Positions 42,796-52,158 of a DNA stretch of 64,000 nt are shown here, piece after piece. Below the pieces are notes generated by a model. It ran no database searches, was not told the origin of the DNA, and saw only the letters and a list, made by a program, of their open reading frames with translations. How positions within the stretch are numbered: position 1 is the first letter of the stretch; every line of letters starts with the position of its first letter. The stretch comes from CBDBND01 sp965207985 (GTDB taxonomy: Bacteria; Pseudomonadota; Alphaproteobacteria; Rhodospirillales; Rhodospirillaceae): assembly GCA_965207985.1 (NCBI GenBank), contig CBDBND010000014.1, forward strand, positions 1 through 64,000, read 5' to 3'. The position numbers were made by a program, and so were the translations under genes.

Positions 42796-44664
42796 TCAGC
42801 TTTCCGGCGGTTCGCTGATCTGCCATCGTCGGAGCTTGGCGTCGAAATAGCCTCCGGTCACCACACTCGTTCTATCTTCTGAAAAGGCAACAGCGCTCGC
42901 CGAACCGTCATGACCGAGCAGGGGCAGGAGAACGGGTGTGCCGTCAGCCGACCACAACCGTGCGGCACCGTCGTCTCCGGCCGAAGCGATGAGGGTGTCG
43001 TCTGGAGAAAACACAAGGGCACGCACCCAGGCCTGATGCCCTGTCATTTCCCGCACCCGTGGGGTGCCATCACTGCCCCACAATTTAACCACACCGTCAT
43101 CGCCGGCCGAGGCAAAGGTCGACCCATCCGACGCATAAGCAATGGTGCGAACTTTACTTTCGTGCGCCGAGGCGATGCCGTTTCTGAGGGACCCATCCAC
43201 GGACCAGAGTTTGATGGCGCCTTCTTCGCCGCCGGTTGCGAACGTGCGGCCAGAAGGAGAAAAGGCGATGGTGCTGACATCACCCCGATGGGTTTTGACC
43301 GGATCCATGGTTTGTGCGCCGTCCGACCGCCAAATGGAAACGACGCCGTTTTCATTGCCGCCGGCAACCAAGGAACCGTCCGTGGAAAACGCCACCGACG
43401 TCATGCGGCTGCCATCGGCCGAATGGGTTTGCAGGAGAGTGCCGTCCACGGACCACACTTTGACCGTGCCGTCATAACTTGCCGTTGCGATGCGCTCGCC
43501 GTCCGGCGAAAACGTTGCCGCTTCAATCCACGAGCCGTGGCCGAGGAACGGTCTGCCGATCTGTATTCCTTCGCTCATCCAAAGGCGGAAACTGCCGTCA
43601 TCTCCCGCCATGACGACAAAGGCGCCATCCGGTGAAAACGCAAGACTGCGGAACCATGGGTCATGGGCGCGCAGTGGTTCGCCCCGCGGGGTGCCTTCGA
43701 TGTTCCACAGCCGCACCGTGCCGTCGTAATACCCGCCGGTGGCAAAGAACGATCCGTCCGGAGAAAAAGCCAAAGCCTGCACGGACCCGGCGTGGCCTCT
43801 TAACGGCTCTCTCCGCAGCGCGCCATCCATGTTACGCAGCAACACGGAACCGTCATCTCCCGCTGACGCCATCACACCTCCACTGGGGGAAAAGTCGACC
43901 ACCCAGGCGCGATGACCGGACAAGGGCTGTGTTCGCGGTGATCCATCCAGGTTCCACAAACGCACCATGCCGTCGTCCCCGGCCGATGCGAGAAAGCGCC
44001 CGTCGGGAGAAAACCGCACCGCTTCCACCCAGCGTTCATGACCGAGCAGCGGGCCTGCTAGCAGACGGCCATTGGTGTCCCACAGCATGACGGTGCCGTC
44101 GATGCTGGACGAGGCCACTTTGGTACCGTCAGGAGAAAACGCAACGGACCGCACCCAAGCCGTATGCCCTAGAAAAGGCTCTTCTTTCATGGTGCCGTCC
44201 ATGTTCCAGATGCGCACCGTGCTGTCATACCCTGCCGAAGCCAGGAACCGGCCATCGGGAGAGAAATCCAGATCCTGAATGGACCCGTCGTGGCCGAGAA
44301 ACGGATCGCCAATCTGATTGCCGTTGGTGTCCCAAATGAAAATCTGACCGCGAATGGTGGTGGTGGCGATCAATGACCCATCTGGCGAAATGGCAACCGC
44401 AACGGCCCGGGCGTCGATTTCCAGTTCCTTCTCGAAATCTTCGTCGAACCGCCACACCCCCAAGCTGCCATCGGAGACATCGACGACGGCAAATCTATTG
44501 GGATTGGTGGGATCGAAGGTCAGGCGCACTGGCGTCAGCGGCCCACCCTGAGCCGCTACGCGAAGGTCTGTCTCGTCCTGGAATACCTGCGCATGAATGG
44601 CATCGGTCAAAAATACCGCCGCTGTTGCAACGAGAGCGGGGAAAACGGCAAAGGCATGTCTCAT
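42796..44664 (-). CDS. Exported WD40 protein with fourteen repeats
   Basis: 622 residues from ATG at 44664 (GAGGG ribosome site), with a signal peptide (FPALVATAAVFLTDAIHA-Q). The rest consists of about 14 WD40 repeats of about 40 residues, each like SVAFSPDGxxxASAGDDGTVRLWxxDG followed by a GH or SAH start of the next blade. Fourteen repeats fit two seven-bladed propellers. There is no kinase or other catalytic domain. It is divergent from the CHASE gene (172 bases between starts). Periplasmic WD40 proteins are scaffolds; partners are unknown. Its repeats create long open frames on the other strand that are not genes. Confidence 0.88.
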   Translation of the reverse strand: MRHAFAVFPALVATAAVFLTDAIHAQVFQDETDLRVAAQGGPLTPVRLTFDPTNPNRFAVVDVSDGSLGVWRFDEDFEKELEIDARAVAVAISPDGSLIATTTIRGQIFIWDTNGNQIGDPFLGHDGSIQDLDFSPDGRFLASAGYDSTVRIWNMDGTMKEEPFLGHTAWVRSVAFSPDGTKVASSSIDGTVMLWDTNGRLLAGPLLGHERWVEAVRFSPDGRFLASAGDDGMVRLWNLDGSPRTQPLSGHRAWVVDFSPSGGVMASAGDDGSVLLRNMDGALRREPLRGHAGSVQALAFSPDGSFFATGGYYDGTVRLWNIEGTPRGEPLRAHDPWFRSLAFSPDGAFVVMAGDDGSFRLWMSEGIQIGRPFLGHGSWIEAATFSPDGERIATASYDGTVKVWSVDGTLLQTHSADGSRMTSVAFSTDGSLVAGGNENGVVSIWRSDGAQTMDPVKTHRGDVSTIAFSPSGRTFATGGEEGAIKLWSVDGSLRNGIASAHESKVRTIAYASDGSTFASAGDDGVVKLWGSDGTPRVREMTGHQAWVRALVFSPDDTLIASAGDDGAARLWSADGTPVLLPLLGHDGSASAVAFSEDRTSVVTGGYFDAKLRRWQISEPPES

Positions 44665-44836
44665 GGTTGGACCCTCAAACCCAATGGTCAGGCAAAAAAA
44701 TGCTCGAATCCGCAAAGACGTGTAAGCATAAAGTGCCTCACTGTCTTGCCAAACTGATCTGGCTACAGAAAATAGCACATAGCGGGAGCACGGCTAAGCT
44801 GTTCGAGCCGGTGTTTAGATGCGGGGAGCGGTTACC

Positions 44837-45766
44837 ATGGTGACCTATAAACACGAGACTAAAACGGACGATGAAGCGCCCAAGGTGAGAGGCGGTCGCG
44901 TTAGTATCGCTGTTGTTTTTATTTTGGGAATTGCAGGGTCCTTCTTTTTTAGCCGCCCCCTTGAAGACAACGCTATGCAGTCTTGGGATGCTCAAGCGGA
45001 AGCGGATGCAGAGCGGCTGACGCGTACCTTTATGCTACTGCTTGATCATTCCAACGGACCACTGCAAAGCTTGGCCACCCTGTTCAACGGATCGGGCCGG
45101 GTTGCGGCCGACGAATTTGAGAACACTATCGGTTATCTCAAGGGTCACCAGTCGGGTGCATTTCCAGAGTCCATGGGGTTCGTCACCAAATCTCAACCGG
45201 CCAGTTGCCCCGATGAGGATGGTTGTTGGATGGTGGCCTACTCAACCGACTCCTCCGGCGTGTTGCGGCCGGGGTCGGACGTCTCGCGGTTTGGCCCTAT
45301 GATCACCACTGTCGACACCGCTCTTGCTAATGAAAACACATTGATCATCGGCCCCATGTTCCAGCGGGACTCCGGAGATCAATTTTCCTATTACGCCGTC
45401 ACCATTCGCAATACGCGCCAGTTCGGTGTCGTCGTCAGCCTGATCGACTATCAGACACTGGTCGACCGTATGTACGAAGAATGGGTGCCATCCGGCATGC
45501 GGCTCAGGCTTGAAGCCTCCTTTTTATCCGGAGACGGTATGACGGACCCGCGCTTTATTATCGGCGATGAGGAACCGTTCCAAGGTGCCGTTAAGACCGT
45601 CGAAGTGATAACCGAAATCGACACCGCTCAATTCAGCTTGGTCTGGGATGTGATGCCCAACTACGGCGGGGGCTCCAATACACGACTGGACGACTACGCG
45701 CTTTACACCGGAATCTTTGCTACGTTGTTTTTGGTCCTGCTCATGCGGCGCAGGCACTCGAGTTAA
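44837..45766 (+). CDS. Stand-alone CHASE-domain membrane sensor
   Basis: 309 residues from ATG at 44837 (GGGGAG upstream). A transmembrane helix (about 22-39) is followed by a periplasmic CHASE domain of about 240 residues (ANENTLIIGPMFQRDSGDQFSYYAVTIRN and FGVVVSLIDYQTLVDRMYEEW) and a second helix (about 285-304) ending in RRRHSS. CHASE domains normally sense small ligands for histidine kinases or cyclases that follow the second helix; here the protein ends four residues after basic residues, with no output domain. It may be a ligand-binding partner of another receptor or a truncated sensor. The 3' end overlaps the convergent hydrolase gene by four bases. Confidence 0.75.
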   Translation: MVTYKHETKTDDEAPKVRGGRVSIAVVFILGIAGSFFFSRPLEDNAMQSWDAQAEADAERLTRTFMLLLDHSNGPLQSLATLFNGSGRVAADEFENTIGYLKGHQSGAFPESMGFVTKSQPASCPDEDGCWMVAYSTDSSGVLRPGSDVSRFGPMITTVDTALANENTLIIGPMFQRDSGDQFSYYAVTIRNTRQFGVVVSLIDYQTLVDRMYEEWVPSGMRLRLEASFLSGDGMTDPRFIIGDEEPFQGAVKTVEVITEIDTAQFSLVWDVMPNYGGGSNTRLDDYALYTGIFATLFLVLLMRRRHSS

Positions 45767-46578
45767 GCTTCGGCTGCAATCCGTTCAAACAACTGCGCCG
45801 TTTCCACCGGCATGGTAATCATGGAATCGTGGCCGGTCGGGAGTTCGGCGTAGGACCACGTCGGATCGTTCTTGACCATGTCGACCCGCGCCTGCTGTGA
45901 CGCGGACAGTGCCGGCCGATCTGAACAAAACACGAAGGTGCGCGGTAATCCATCCGAACCGCCGTTGGGCAGAGATATCTTCTGCAACCATGTGCCTGTC
46001 AGTTGTGGTGTCAGGCGCCGGCGCATCCAGGCGACTTCCTCCGTCATGCTTTCAGGAACGCCAAAGGTGCTATCCGGCGGCGGAGCGAGAAAATCGTCCT
46101 GCAAGGGGCCGAAGATCTCTTTGATGTCTTCCATGGTGCGGCCGTTGACAACCTGGTCGCCGTCTTTGGGGATCGTGGCGTCGAGGTATATTGCATGGGC
46201 GATGCGATCCTTAATGGCATCACACACACCGGAAATGATCATGCCACCGTAGCTGTGCCCCACCAGGATGACATCAGTCAGTTCCTCCCATTCCACCACG
46301 TTCACCACGTCTTGAACGTGTGTATCCAGATTAACGTCGGGATGGCGGAGATGAATGCGTTCGCCGTGACCGGTCAGTGTAGGTGTAAACACACGGTGGC
46401 CTTGGTCCTGAAGATGCTCACGAACCATTTTCCAGCACCAGCCGCCGTGCCAGGCGCCATGAACGAGGACAAACGTATGCCGTTTCTCACCATGGCTGGA
46501 GGCTCGGCTTTGATCGGTTGTTCCTGCGGCGAACGCCATAGTGGCTGATGCTATAGTGACGTGTCTGCGGGTGATCAT
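45763..46578 (-). CDS. Exported alpha/beta hydrolase (EstC/HNL-like)
   Basis: 271 residues with a Tat-like or Sec signal (MITRRHVTIASATMAFAAG). The alpha/beta fold has FVLVHGAWHGGWCWKMV at strand 3/oxyanion hole, the nucleophile elbow GHSYG (Ser109) and a C-terminal His in LPTGHDSMI. The short cap and sequence style resemble pyrethroid-hydrolysing EstC, plant methylesterases and hydroxynitrile lyases. It acts in the periplasm on an ester or cyanohydrin-like substrate. It is divergent from the ThDP enzyme gene. Confidence 0.83.
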   Translation of the reverse strand: MITRRHVTIASATMAFAAGTTDQSRASSHGEKRHTFVLVHGAWHGGWCWKMVREHLQDQGHRVFTPTLTGHGERIHLRHPDVNLDTHVQDVVNVVEWEELTDVILVGHSYGGMIISGVCDAIKDRIAHAIYLDATIPKDGDQVVNGRTMEDIKEIFGPLQDDFLAPPPDSTFGVPESMTEEVAWMRRRLTPQLTGTWLQKISLPNGGSDGLPRTFVFCSDRPALSASQQARVDMVKNDPTWSYAELPTGHDSMITMPVETAQLFERIAAEA

Positions 46579-46630
46579 GATGAGTCTCTCCCGTTAGAAT
46601 ATCAGTACTGAAGCGCTCGAACGGCGCACA

Positions 46631-46655
46631 TCACTGTAGACTAACCCTGCAGTGA
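46631..46655. promoter_or_regulatory. Inverted repeat TCACTG-CAGTGA containing TAGACTA, upstream of the ThDP enzyme
   Basis: TCACTG (46631-46636) and CAGTGA (46650-46655) are perfect inverted repeats 13 bases apart. The TAGACTA within the spacer (46637-46643) is the same seven-base word found in the dyads at 283 and 7992. It lies between the divergent hydrolase and ThDP genes and may regulate either. Confidence 0.35.
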
Positions 46656-46732
46656 TGCGTGTTGGTGAAAAAAGTGCCGGACGGCCGTCAAACCGCGTTA
46701 ACGTTGGTGGCTGGCTTCTTGAAAGGGACCCT

Positions 46733-48475
46733 ATGACGGGAAAATCAAATCGTCTCACCGGCGGCCAAATCATCAGCCGTATTCTGCAGAGTTATGGCAT
46801 CGGCACGACTTTTTGTTTGGCGGGTGCGGCCCACGCCCATGCCCTGTATGCCTTTGAAGACGACGGCTTGACGGTCATTTCAGGGCGGCACGAAACGGGG
46901 ACGGTGGGTGCAGCCGACGGCTATGCGCGCGTTACCGGAAAACCGGGGATCGCCATGATTGCTGGCAAGCAGGGCATGCCCAATGCCGTCGCCGGCATTC
47001 AAACGGCGCGGCTGGCCTGTTCGCCGGTTGTGGTGCTCGCATCAGTTCATGCGGCAGCCGGGCAGGAATCCTTTGGCGAAGAGGGGGATGATCCGATCGA
47101 TCTGGTCAGGCCTCTGGCCAAGTGGGCTAAAATTGTTCCCAGTGTCGATCGTTTGGCTGAATTTCTTCACGCCGCTCTCCGCGCGGCCACATCGGGCCGA
47201 CCGGGCGTTGCTGTGCTCGGCGTTCCCCTTAATGTGGAAGGGGCAACGGTGGAAGAAGACGTTGCGCTTGACCCACATCCTCTGAAAACAAACGTTTCAG
47301 AAGCATCACAAGACGCGGTCGAAGCGGCGGCCGATATGATCATCAATGCCAATCGGCCGTTGGTGCTGGCTGGAAGTGGGGCGGGCGTATCTAATGCCGG
47401 AGCGGCCCTCCGTGATTTATCATCCTCTTTTAAACTGCCAGTCTTCGGTCATGCGCTCGGTCGTGGGTTGGTGCCCGAAGACTTGAAATTGGGTTTCGGC
47501 TGGCCTTTGGCGCAAGTGGCCGCCAAGGAGGCTGATGCGGTTTTGGTGGTTGGCATGCGTCTCTCTCAACGCATTGGCTATGGGCTCGCGCCGCGCTTCA
47601 GTCCCACCGCGACGTTTGCGCAAATTGATGTGGTGGCCGATGAATTTGGCCGCAACCGGATTACGGACATTCCGTTGCTCGGCGATGCCGCCCTCACAGT
47701 TGCAAAAATCTCTCAGGCTTTGCGAATAAAAAACTATGCGCCCTCTGCGGATTCGTCTTGGATCAATGACGCCATGGCCACCCGCATGGAGCGCATCAAT
47801 GAACTAGGACGAGAAACAAACGGCAAAATCCATCCCTACCGTCTCGGCCGCGATCTTATGGATGTTATGCCCCGTGATGTGATTTTTATCGGTGACGGTG
47901 CCGATGCCCTCAACTGGATGCATGGTGTCGTCCGGTTGTCGGGAGACCGGTGTTATTTGGATCATTACCCGTTAGGGTCTATGGGCATTGGAACGGCGCT
48001 GTCCATTGGCGCAGCGGCTGGTGAGCGTGAACTCTCCCGTGAGCAGGGGAGGGATGCGCGCCCTGTTGTCCTCGTTACTGGCGACGGCGCGTTCGGATTT
48101 TATTCTAGTGAATGGAATGCGGCCGCGCTGGCCGGTCTCAAAGTGGTTTGCATCATTGCCAATGACGGCGCCTGGGGAACGGAAAAAAATGGTCAACTCC
48201 ATTCCGCCGGACGTAATGTGAATTGCGAGCTGGGGCAAAAAAGTTATGAATTGGTCGCAGACATATACGGCTGTTTGGGCGAGCGCGTTGAGGATCCCGC
48301 TGCCATCAAGCCGGCTTTGGAAAAAGCCTTTGCGGCGGACCAAACGACAATCATTAATATCCTCACCGATCCCGATGCGGGATTGGATCGTAAGAAGGAC
48401 CCGCGTCTGCAAATGATCACTTTTGAAGATTTGCCCTCGAGTCATCGCGCCCATTACTCGCCCGAGGTTGCATAG
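46733..48475 (+). CDS. ThDP-dependent enzyme of the acetolactate synthase / oxalyl-CoA decarboxylase type
   Basis: 580 residues from ATG at 46733 (GAAAGGGA ribosome site). The N-terminal PYR domain carries the catalytic Glu54 (SGRHETGTVGAADGYARVTG), the middle domain has NRPLVLAGSGAGVSNAG, and the PP domain has the ThDP/Mg motif GDGAFGFYSSEWNAA...NDGAWG. The length and order fit the ALS/POX/oxalyl-CoA decarboxylase/benzoylformate decarboxylase superfamily. Substrate unknown; a 2-oxoacid is likely. The TAG stop is followed immediately by the ATG of an SBP gene, so the two are translated from one mRNA and the SBP probably supplies the pathway's substrate. Confidence 0.85.
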   Translation: MTGKSNRLTGGQIISRILQSYGIGTTFCLAGAAHAHALYAFEDDGLTVISGRHETGTVGAADGYARVTGKPGIAMIAGKQGMPNAVAGIQTARLACSPVVVLASVHAAAGQESFGEEGDDPIDLVRPLAKWAKIVPSVDRLAEFLHAALRAATSGRPGVAVLGVPLNVEGATVEEDVALDPHPLKTNVSEASQDAVEAAADMIINANRPLVLAGSGAGVSNAGAALRDLSSSFKLPVFGHALGRGLVPEDLKLGFGWPLAQVAAKEADAVLVVGMRLSQRIGYGLAPRFSPTATFAQIDVVADEFGRNRITDIPLLGDAALTVAKISQALRIKNYAPSADSSWINDAMATRMERINELGRETNGKIHPYRLGRDLMDVMPRDVIFIGDGADALNWMHGVVRLSGDRCYLDHYPLGSMGIGTALSIGAAAGERELSREQGRDARPVVLVTGDGAFGFYSSEWNAAALAGLKVVCIIANDGAWGTEKNGQLHSAGRNVNCELGQKSYELVADIYGCLGERVEDPAAIKPALEKAFAADQTTIINILTDPDAGLDRKKDPRLQMITFEDLPSSHRAHYSPEVA

Positions 48476-49987
48476 ATGCGAAGGGTTCTGCGCGCTTTAG
48501 GTCTGGCTACGATACTATTTTCGGCATCACTAAACGCTGAAACTCTACGTGTCGCCGTTTCCACGTATTCACCGACCCTGGGAAATCCATTCTCCGGCGT
48601 CAGTCAGCCGTCGGCGGAGTTGTGGCTGTCCATCTATGACAACCTGGTCCGCTTGGGGTGGTCCAGCGAACTTGAACCTAACCTGGCTTTGTCATGGGAA
48701 AACACCGCACCAACCAAGTGGGTTTTTAAGCTACGTCCCAATGTCGTTTACCACAACGGCAAGCCGTTTACGGCTCAGGACGTGGTTGATCTTCTGGCCC
48801 TCATAAAAAAACCAGAAATGCGGCGCTTTCTCATCCCGTCGGAGCTGCGCGGCGTAGTCGGCGGCCGGGTGATCGACGATCTCACCGTCGAAATAGAAAC
48901 CGCAGAACCCGACGCCATACTGCCGAACCGGCTCGCCACATTGATGATCATCGATCCAGAGCATTGGCAAGAGATTGGCGTCGATGCCTACACGTTGGCC
49001 CCGGTGGGGACCGGGCCTTATCGTCTCACCGGTTGGGGCGGGGGCAACAAAGCCGCGTTCTTAGAAGCCAATCCTCTATCCTGGCGCGCACCGAAAGAGA
49101 TCACCAGAGTCGACTACCGACTGATTCCCGACAAAACGTCGCGCATTCAAGGACTCATTTCTGGTCAGTTGGACATGATCACCGGTCTGCATGTGGACGA
49201 TGCAGAAACGCTCGTGCTGCCTGGCATCACCATTGACGTGCAGCCCAACCCTCAGGTGAAGTCCATCGCCTTGCCCAATATTCTCCACGGGCCAGATCAT
49301 CCGCTGGCCGACAAGCGTGTGCGCCAGGCGTTGAACTATGCGGTCGACAAGCAAGCCATCTCTGATCTGATTATGTTTGGCCATGCCCAGGTCGCTAGTC
49401 AGGGCCTGACACCGGCAACCTTCGGCTACAACCCGGACCTCAAGCCTTATCCCTACGATCCCGACAAGGCGCGCGCCTTATTGGCGGAAGCAGGCTACCC
49501 CAACGGATTTTCTTTGCTAGCGGAAGTCGTCACCGACAGCACCACGCCCGATGAATTTACTTATCAAAAGATTGCTCAGGACGTCAGAACAGTCGGTGTC
49601 GACATGACCCTCCGGCGGATCACCTATGCCGACTACCAGCGTAAATATACGCTTACCGAATGGGACGACGCCGAAGCGTTCAATCTCATCTGGAACAATG
49701 CGGCCTTTCAGGATCCCATCCGGTCCATAGAGTATTTCTCTTGTTTACGGGTGAACCCGTTCTTCTGTGAGCCCGATCTCATCGACGACATCAAAGCGTC
49801 GAACCGGGAAATGGACCGAGAAAAGCGCAAGAAAATGCTACAGGCCATCATGGCCCGTTTGCACGATCTTGCGCCGGCCATATGGATCACCAACGCTGTC
49901 TATACGACCGCCTATACAAATCGTATTACCAATTTTGCTATGCGGCCGACCGGGATCATGTTCGAGGAATTGCGCTTCAGCGAATGA
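48476..49987 (+). CDS. Solute-binding protein, family 5 (SBP 4)
   Basis: 503 residues with a signal peptide (ALGLATILFSASLNA-ET) and family-5 features: FKLRPNVVYHNGKPFTA, GTGPYRLTGWGGGNKA, KRVRQALNYAVDKQAI and YDPDKARALLAEAGYPNGF. It is more like SBP 1 than SBP 2/3 in the last motif. Its ATG directly follows the stop codon of the ThDP enzyme gene with no spacer. As with the other three, no ABC permease or ATPase gene is nearby. A lipoprotein gene starts 8 bases downstream. Confidence 0.87.
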   Translation: MRRVLRALGLATILFSASLNAETLRVAVSTYSPTLGNPFSGVSQPSAELWLSIYDNLVRLGWSSELEPNLALSWENTAPTKWVFKLRPNVVYHNGKPFTAQDVVDLLALIKKPEMRRFLIPSELRGVVGGRVIDDLTVEIETAEPDAILPNRLATLMIIDPEHWQEIGVDAYTLAPVGTGPYRLTGWGGGNKAAFLEANPLSWRAPKEITRVDYRLIPDKTSRIQGLISGQLDMITGLHVDDAETLVLPGITIDVQPNPQVKSIALPNILHGPDHPLADKRVRQALNYAVDKQAISDLIMFGHAQVASQGLTPATFGYNPDLKPYPYDPDKARALLAEAGYPNGFSLLAEVVTDSTTPDEFTYQKIAQDVRTVGVDMTLRRITYADYQRKYTLTEWDDAEAFNLIWNNAAFQDPIRSIEYFSCLRVNPFFCEPDLIDDIKASNREMDREKRKKMLQAIMARLHDLAPAIWITNAVYTTAYTNRITNFAMRPTGIMFEELRFSE

Positions 49988-49994
49988 TCTGACT

Positions 49995-50860
49995 ATGAAG
50001 CATACATCATCACTCCTTGCTGTTGGTTCCGTTTTAATGATCCTTTCGGCCTGTAGCGAACCGGTGATTATTGAGGGATGTGAGTCCTCATGCGGTGCAC
50101 GTTATATGCGGTATCGAAAAACCAGAAGACCTGGAGCCGTTGGGCGACCATCCTTGGATGCTGGTCAGTGAACTGGGCAGTTTCGGACTGGATGGCATTC
50201 CGGGTGCGATCGTGGCGGTCAATCTCAACGACGAATCTGTAATACGCCTTGTGGCCGCCACGTCTGATCCTGGTGCGGATGTATCTTTTCCCCGTTGTGG
50301 TCCACCGCCGGACCGGCTACGGCCTCGCGGATTTCATGTGTCCGATTTGGAAGATGGAGGTTTCCGGCTTCTTGTTGTCAATGTCATCGAAACCCAGCGC
50401 ATAGAGCGATATCGCATTGATGTTCATCGAAGCGGCCCGTTCATGACGTGGGAAGGCTGTGTCACTGTCCCCGATACCCTGTCGCCCAACGATGTGGCGG
50501 CGTTGTCCGGCGACAACATGGTGATCAGTCATATGTATGATCCGCCGCGTTCGACCATGCATACGGTGAAGTTTTTTCTCGGTCTCGATACGGGCTATGC
50601 GGCTGCGTGGTCTCCGGAGACGGACTGGGTCAAAGTGCCCGGCACGGACGCAGCATTTCCCAATGGCATTGAAACGGATCCCGCCACCGATCGTGTGTTT
50701 GTTGGTTCCACTTATGGGCAGGTCTTCATTTCCGCTGCCGCCTTTGGCGACGACGCACGCGCGATCCGTATTCCGGTTCAGTCTGACAATCTCACTTGGG
50801 CGCCGGACGGACGTATTCTTTCGGTCGGACACACGGGTATTCCGTTGCTTGGTACCAATG
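49995..50860 (+). pseudogene. SMP-30/strictosidine-synthase-like lipoprotein, frameshifted and 3'-truncated
   Basis: ATG at 49995 begins a lipoprotein signal (SLLAVGSVLMILSAC-SE, lipobox LSAC). The frame breaks near 50080: the first frame reads VIIEGCESSCG, while the next frame carries on with SPHAVHVICGIEKPEDLE and a beta-propeller-like body (PGAIVAVNLND, VFVGSTYGQVF, NLTWAPDGRILSVGHTG). One indel in a conserved spot explains it. Sequence like the family ends about 50855, where it joins the methyltransferase remnant; the last propeller blades are missing. Probable periplasmic lactonase-like or binding propeller in its intact form. Confidence 0.65.
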
Positions 50861-51004
50861 GTTGCCGAACCCAGAATCACCACAAGAAATCGGCACGGTA
50901 ATGTGGGACGACTCCGCGTATCAAATGTTCAGCAGCCTGCATCGTAACGGCCAGGAAATGATGTGTGAGCTACTCCCTGATTATTGGACAGGTTCTGGTT
51001 TGAT

Positions 51005-51868
51005 TTAAGCTACTTTCTGGGCCTGCTGATCGGTTTGGTTTTGCTCGATTGCCGTCCAATAGACCACGGCGGGCGGCCTGCCGCCAAGGGCGGAATGAGG
51101 ACGCCTCTCATTGTAGAACGTGATCCATTTGCGGATACCCGCCCTGGCCTGTGAGCCGTTTTCCCAGGCGTGCAGATAGACGCACTCGTATTTGAGCGTG
51201 CGCCAAAGCCGCTCGACGAAGATGTTGTCGAGGAACCGCCCCTTGCCGTCCATCGAGATGCGCACGCCCGTCCGCCGAAGCCGGTCGGTCCAAGCAAACG
51301 AGGTGAACTGCGAGCCCTGGTCGGTGTTCATGATCTCTGGCGCACCGAACGTGTGGGTCGCCTCGTTTAACGCCTCGACGCAGAAGTCAGCCTCCAGCGT
51401 GTTCGAGATGCGCCAAGCCAGCACCGTGCGGGTAAACCAATCCATGATGGCAACCAGGTACAGGAACCCCCGGCGCATCGGCAGGTAGGTGATATCCGTT
51501 GCCCAGACCTGGTTCGGTCTGTTCACACTCAGCCCCCGGAGTAGATACGGCCAGGTCTTGTGCCCCTTCGCTGGCTTTGAGGTGCTGGGCTTCTGGTAGA
51601 TCGGCATCAGGCCCATGAGCCGCATCAGGCGGCGCAACCGCTTCTCATTGACGCAATGGCCTTCGTTCTTCAAATGCCACGTCATCTGCCGGACGCCAAA
51701 GAACGGCGTGTCCAGGAACTGTTCATCGATCTCACGCATCAGCGCGAGGTTCATCTCGCTCTCACCCTTGGGCGTGTAATAGAACGACGACCGGGAGATC
51801 GACAGCAGCGCACACTGCCTGCTGACCGATAATCCGGGATGACCCGGCTCGATCATGCCGCGTCTCAC
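51005..51868 (-). CDS. IS3-family transposase OrfB
   Basis: 287 residues: a HTH_21-like start (LSVSRQCALLSISRSSFYY) and an rve integrase core with Asp in VWATDITYLPMRRGFLYL, Asp in MNTDQGSQFTS and Glu in IFVERLWRTLKYE, ending in FYNERRPHSALGGRPPAVVY. All catalytic residues are present. In this group OrfAB is made by -1 frameshifting from orfA, whose end overlaps the orfB frame. Likely active. Confidence 0.9.
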   Translation of the reverse strand: MRRGMIEPGHPGLSVSRQCALLSISRSSFYYTPKGESEMNLALMREIDEQFLDTPFFGVRQMTWHLKNEGHCVNEKRLRRLMRLMGLMPIYQKPSTSKPAKGHKTWPYLLRGLSVNRPNQVWATDITYLPMRRGFLYLVAIMDWFTRTVLAWRISNTLEADFCVEALNEATHTFGAPEIMNTDQGSQFTSFAWTDRLRRTGVRISMDGKGRFLDNIFVERLWRTLKYECVYLHAWENGSQARAGIRKWITFYNERRPHSALGGRPPAVVYWTAIEQNQTDQQAQKVA

Positions 51869-52158
51869 TTCACGCCCCAGGGCTTGAGCTGTCTGGACAA
51901 AAAATCGTTGGCCACAGCCAACTCCCCAATCTTGGCATGCAGTTCCTTCACCTGCGCTTCGTCGATCTCCGGTTGCCGGCGGCCACCACGGGCGAACAGG
52001 CCAGGAGCACCATCAAGCAGCGCACGCTTCCATTGATGAATCATCGTCGGGTGAACCCCGAACCGGCTGGACAGCTCGGATACGGTCTCTTCGCCCTTCA
52101 AGGCTTCAAGGGCTACTTTCGCCTTGAATTCCGGCCAGTGTTGCTTGCGTTTCGACAT
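51865..52158 (-). CDS. IS3-family transposase OrfA
   Basis: 97 residues with the HTH_Tnp_1 domain (KRKQHWPEFKAKVALEALKGEETVSELSSRFGVHPTM in parts, residues 3-40) and a C-terminal zipper helix (VKELHAKIGELAVANDFLSRQL). It overlaps orfB by four bases in the standard IS3 arrangement. Confidence 0.9.
   Translation of the reverse strand: MSKRKQHWPEFKAKVALEALKGEETVSELSSRFGVHPTMIHQWKRALLDGAPGLFARGGRRQPEIDEAQVKELHAKIGELAVANDFLSRQLKPWGVK

Noticed and set aside
42910..44843. Several long rightward open frames opposite the WD40 gene
   Set aside because: The periodic WD40 codons keep the antisense frames open; there are no ribosome sites or recognisable domains.
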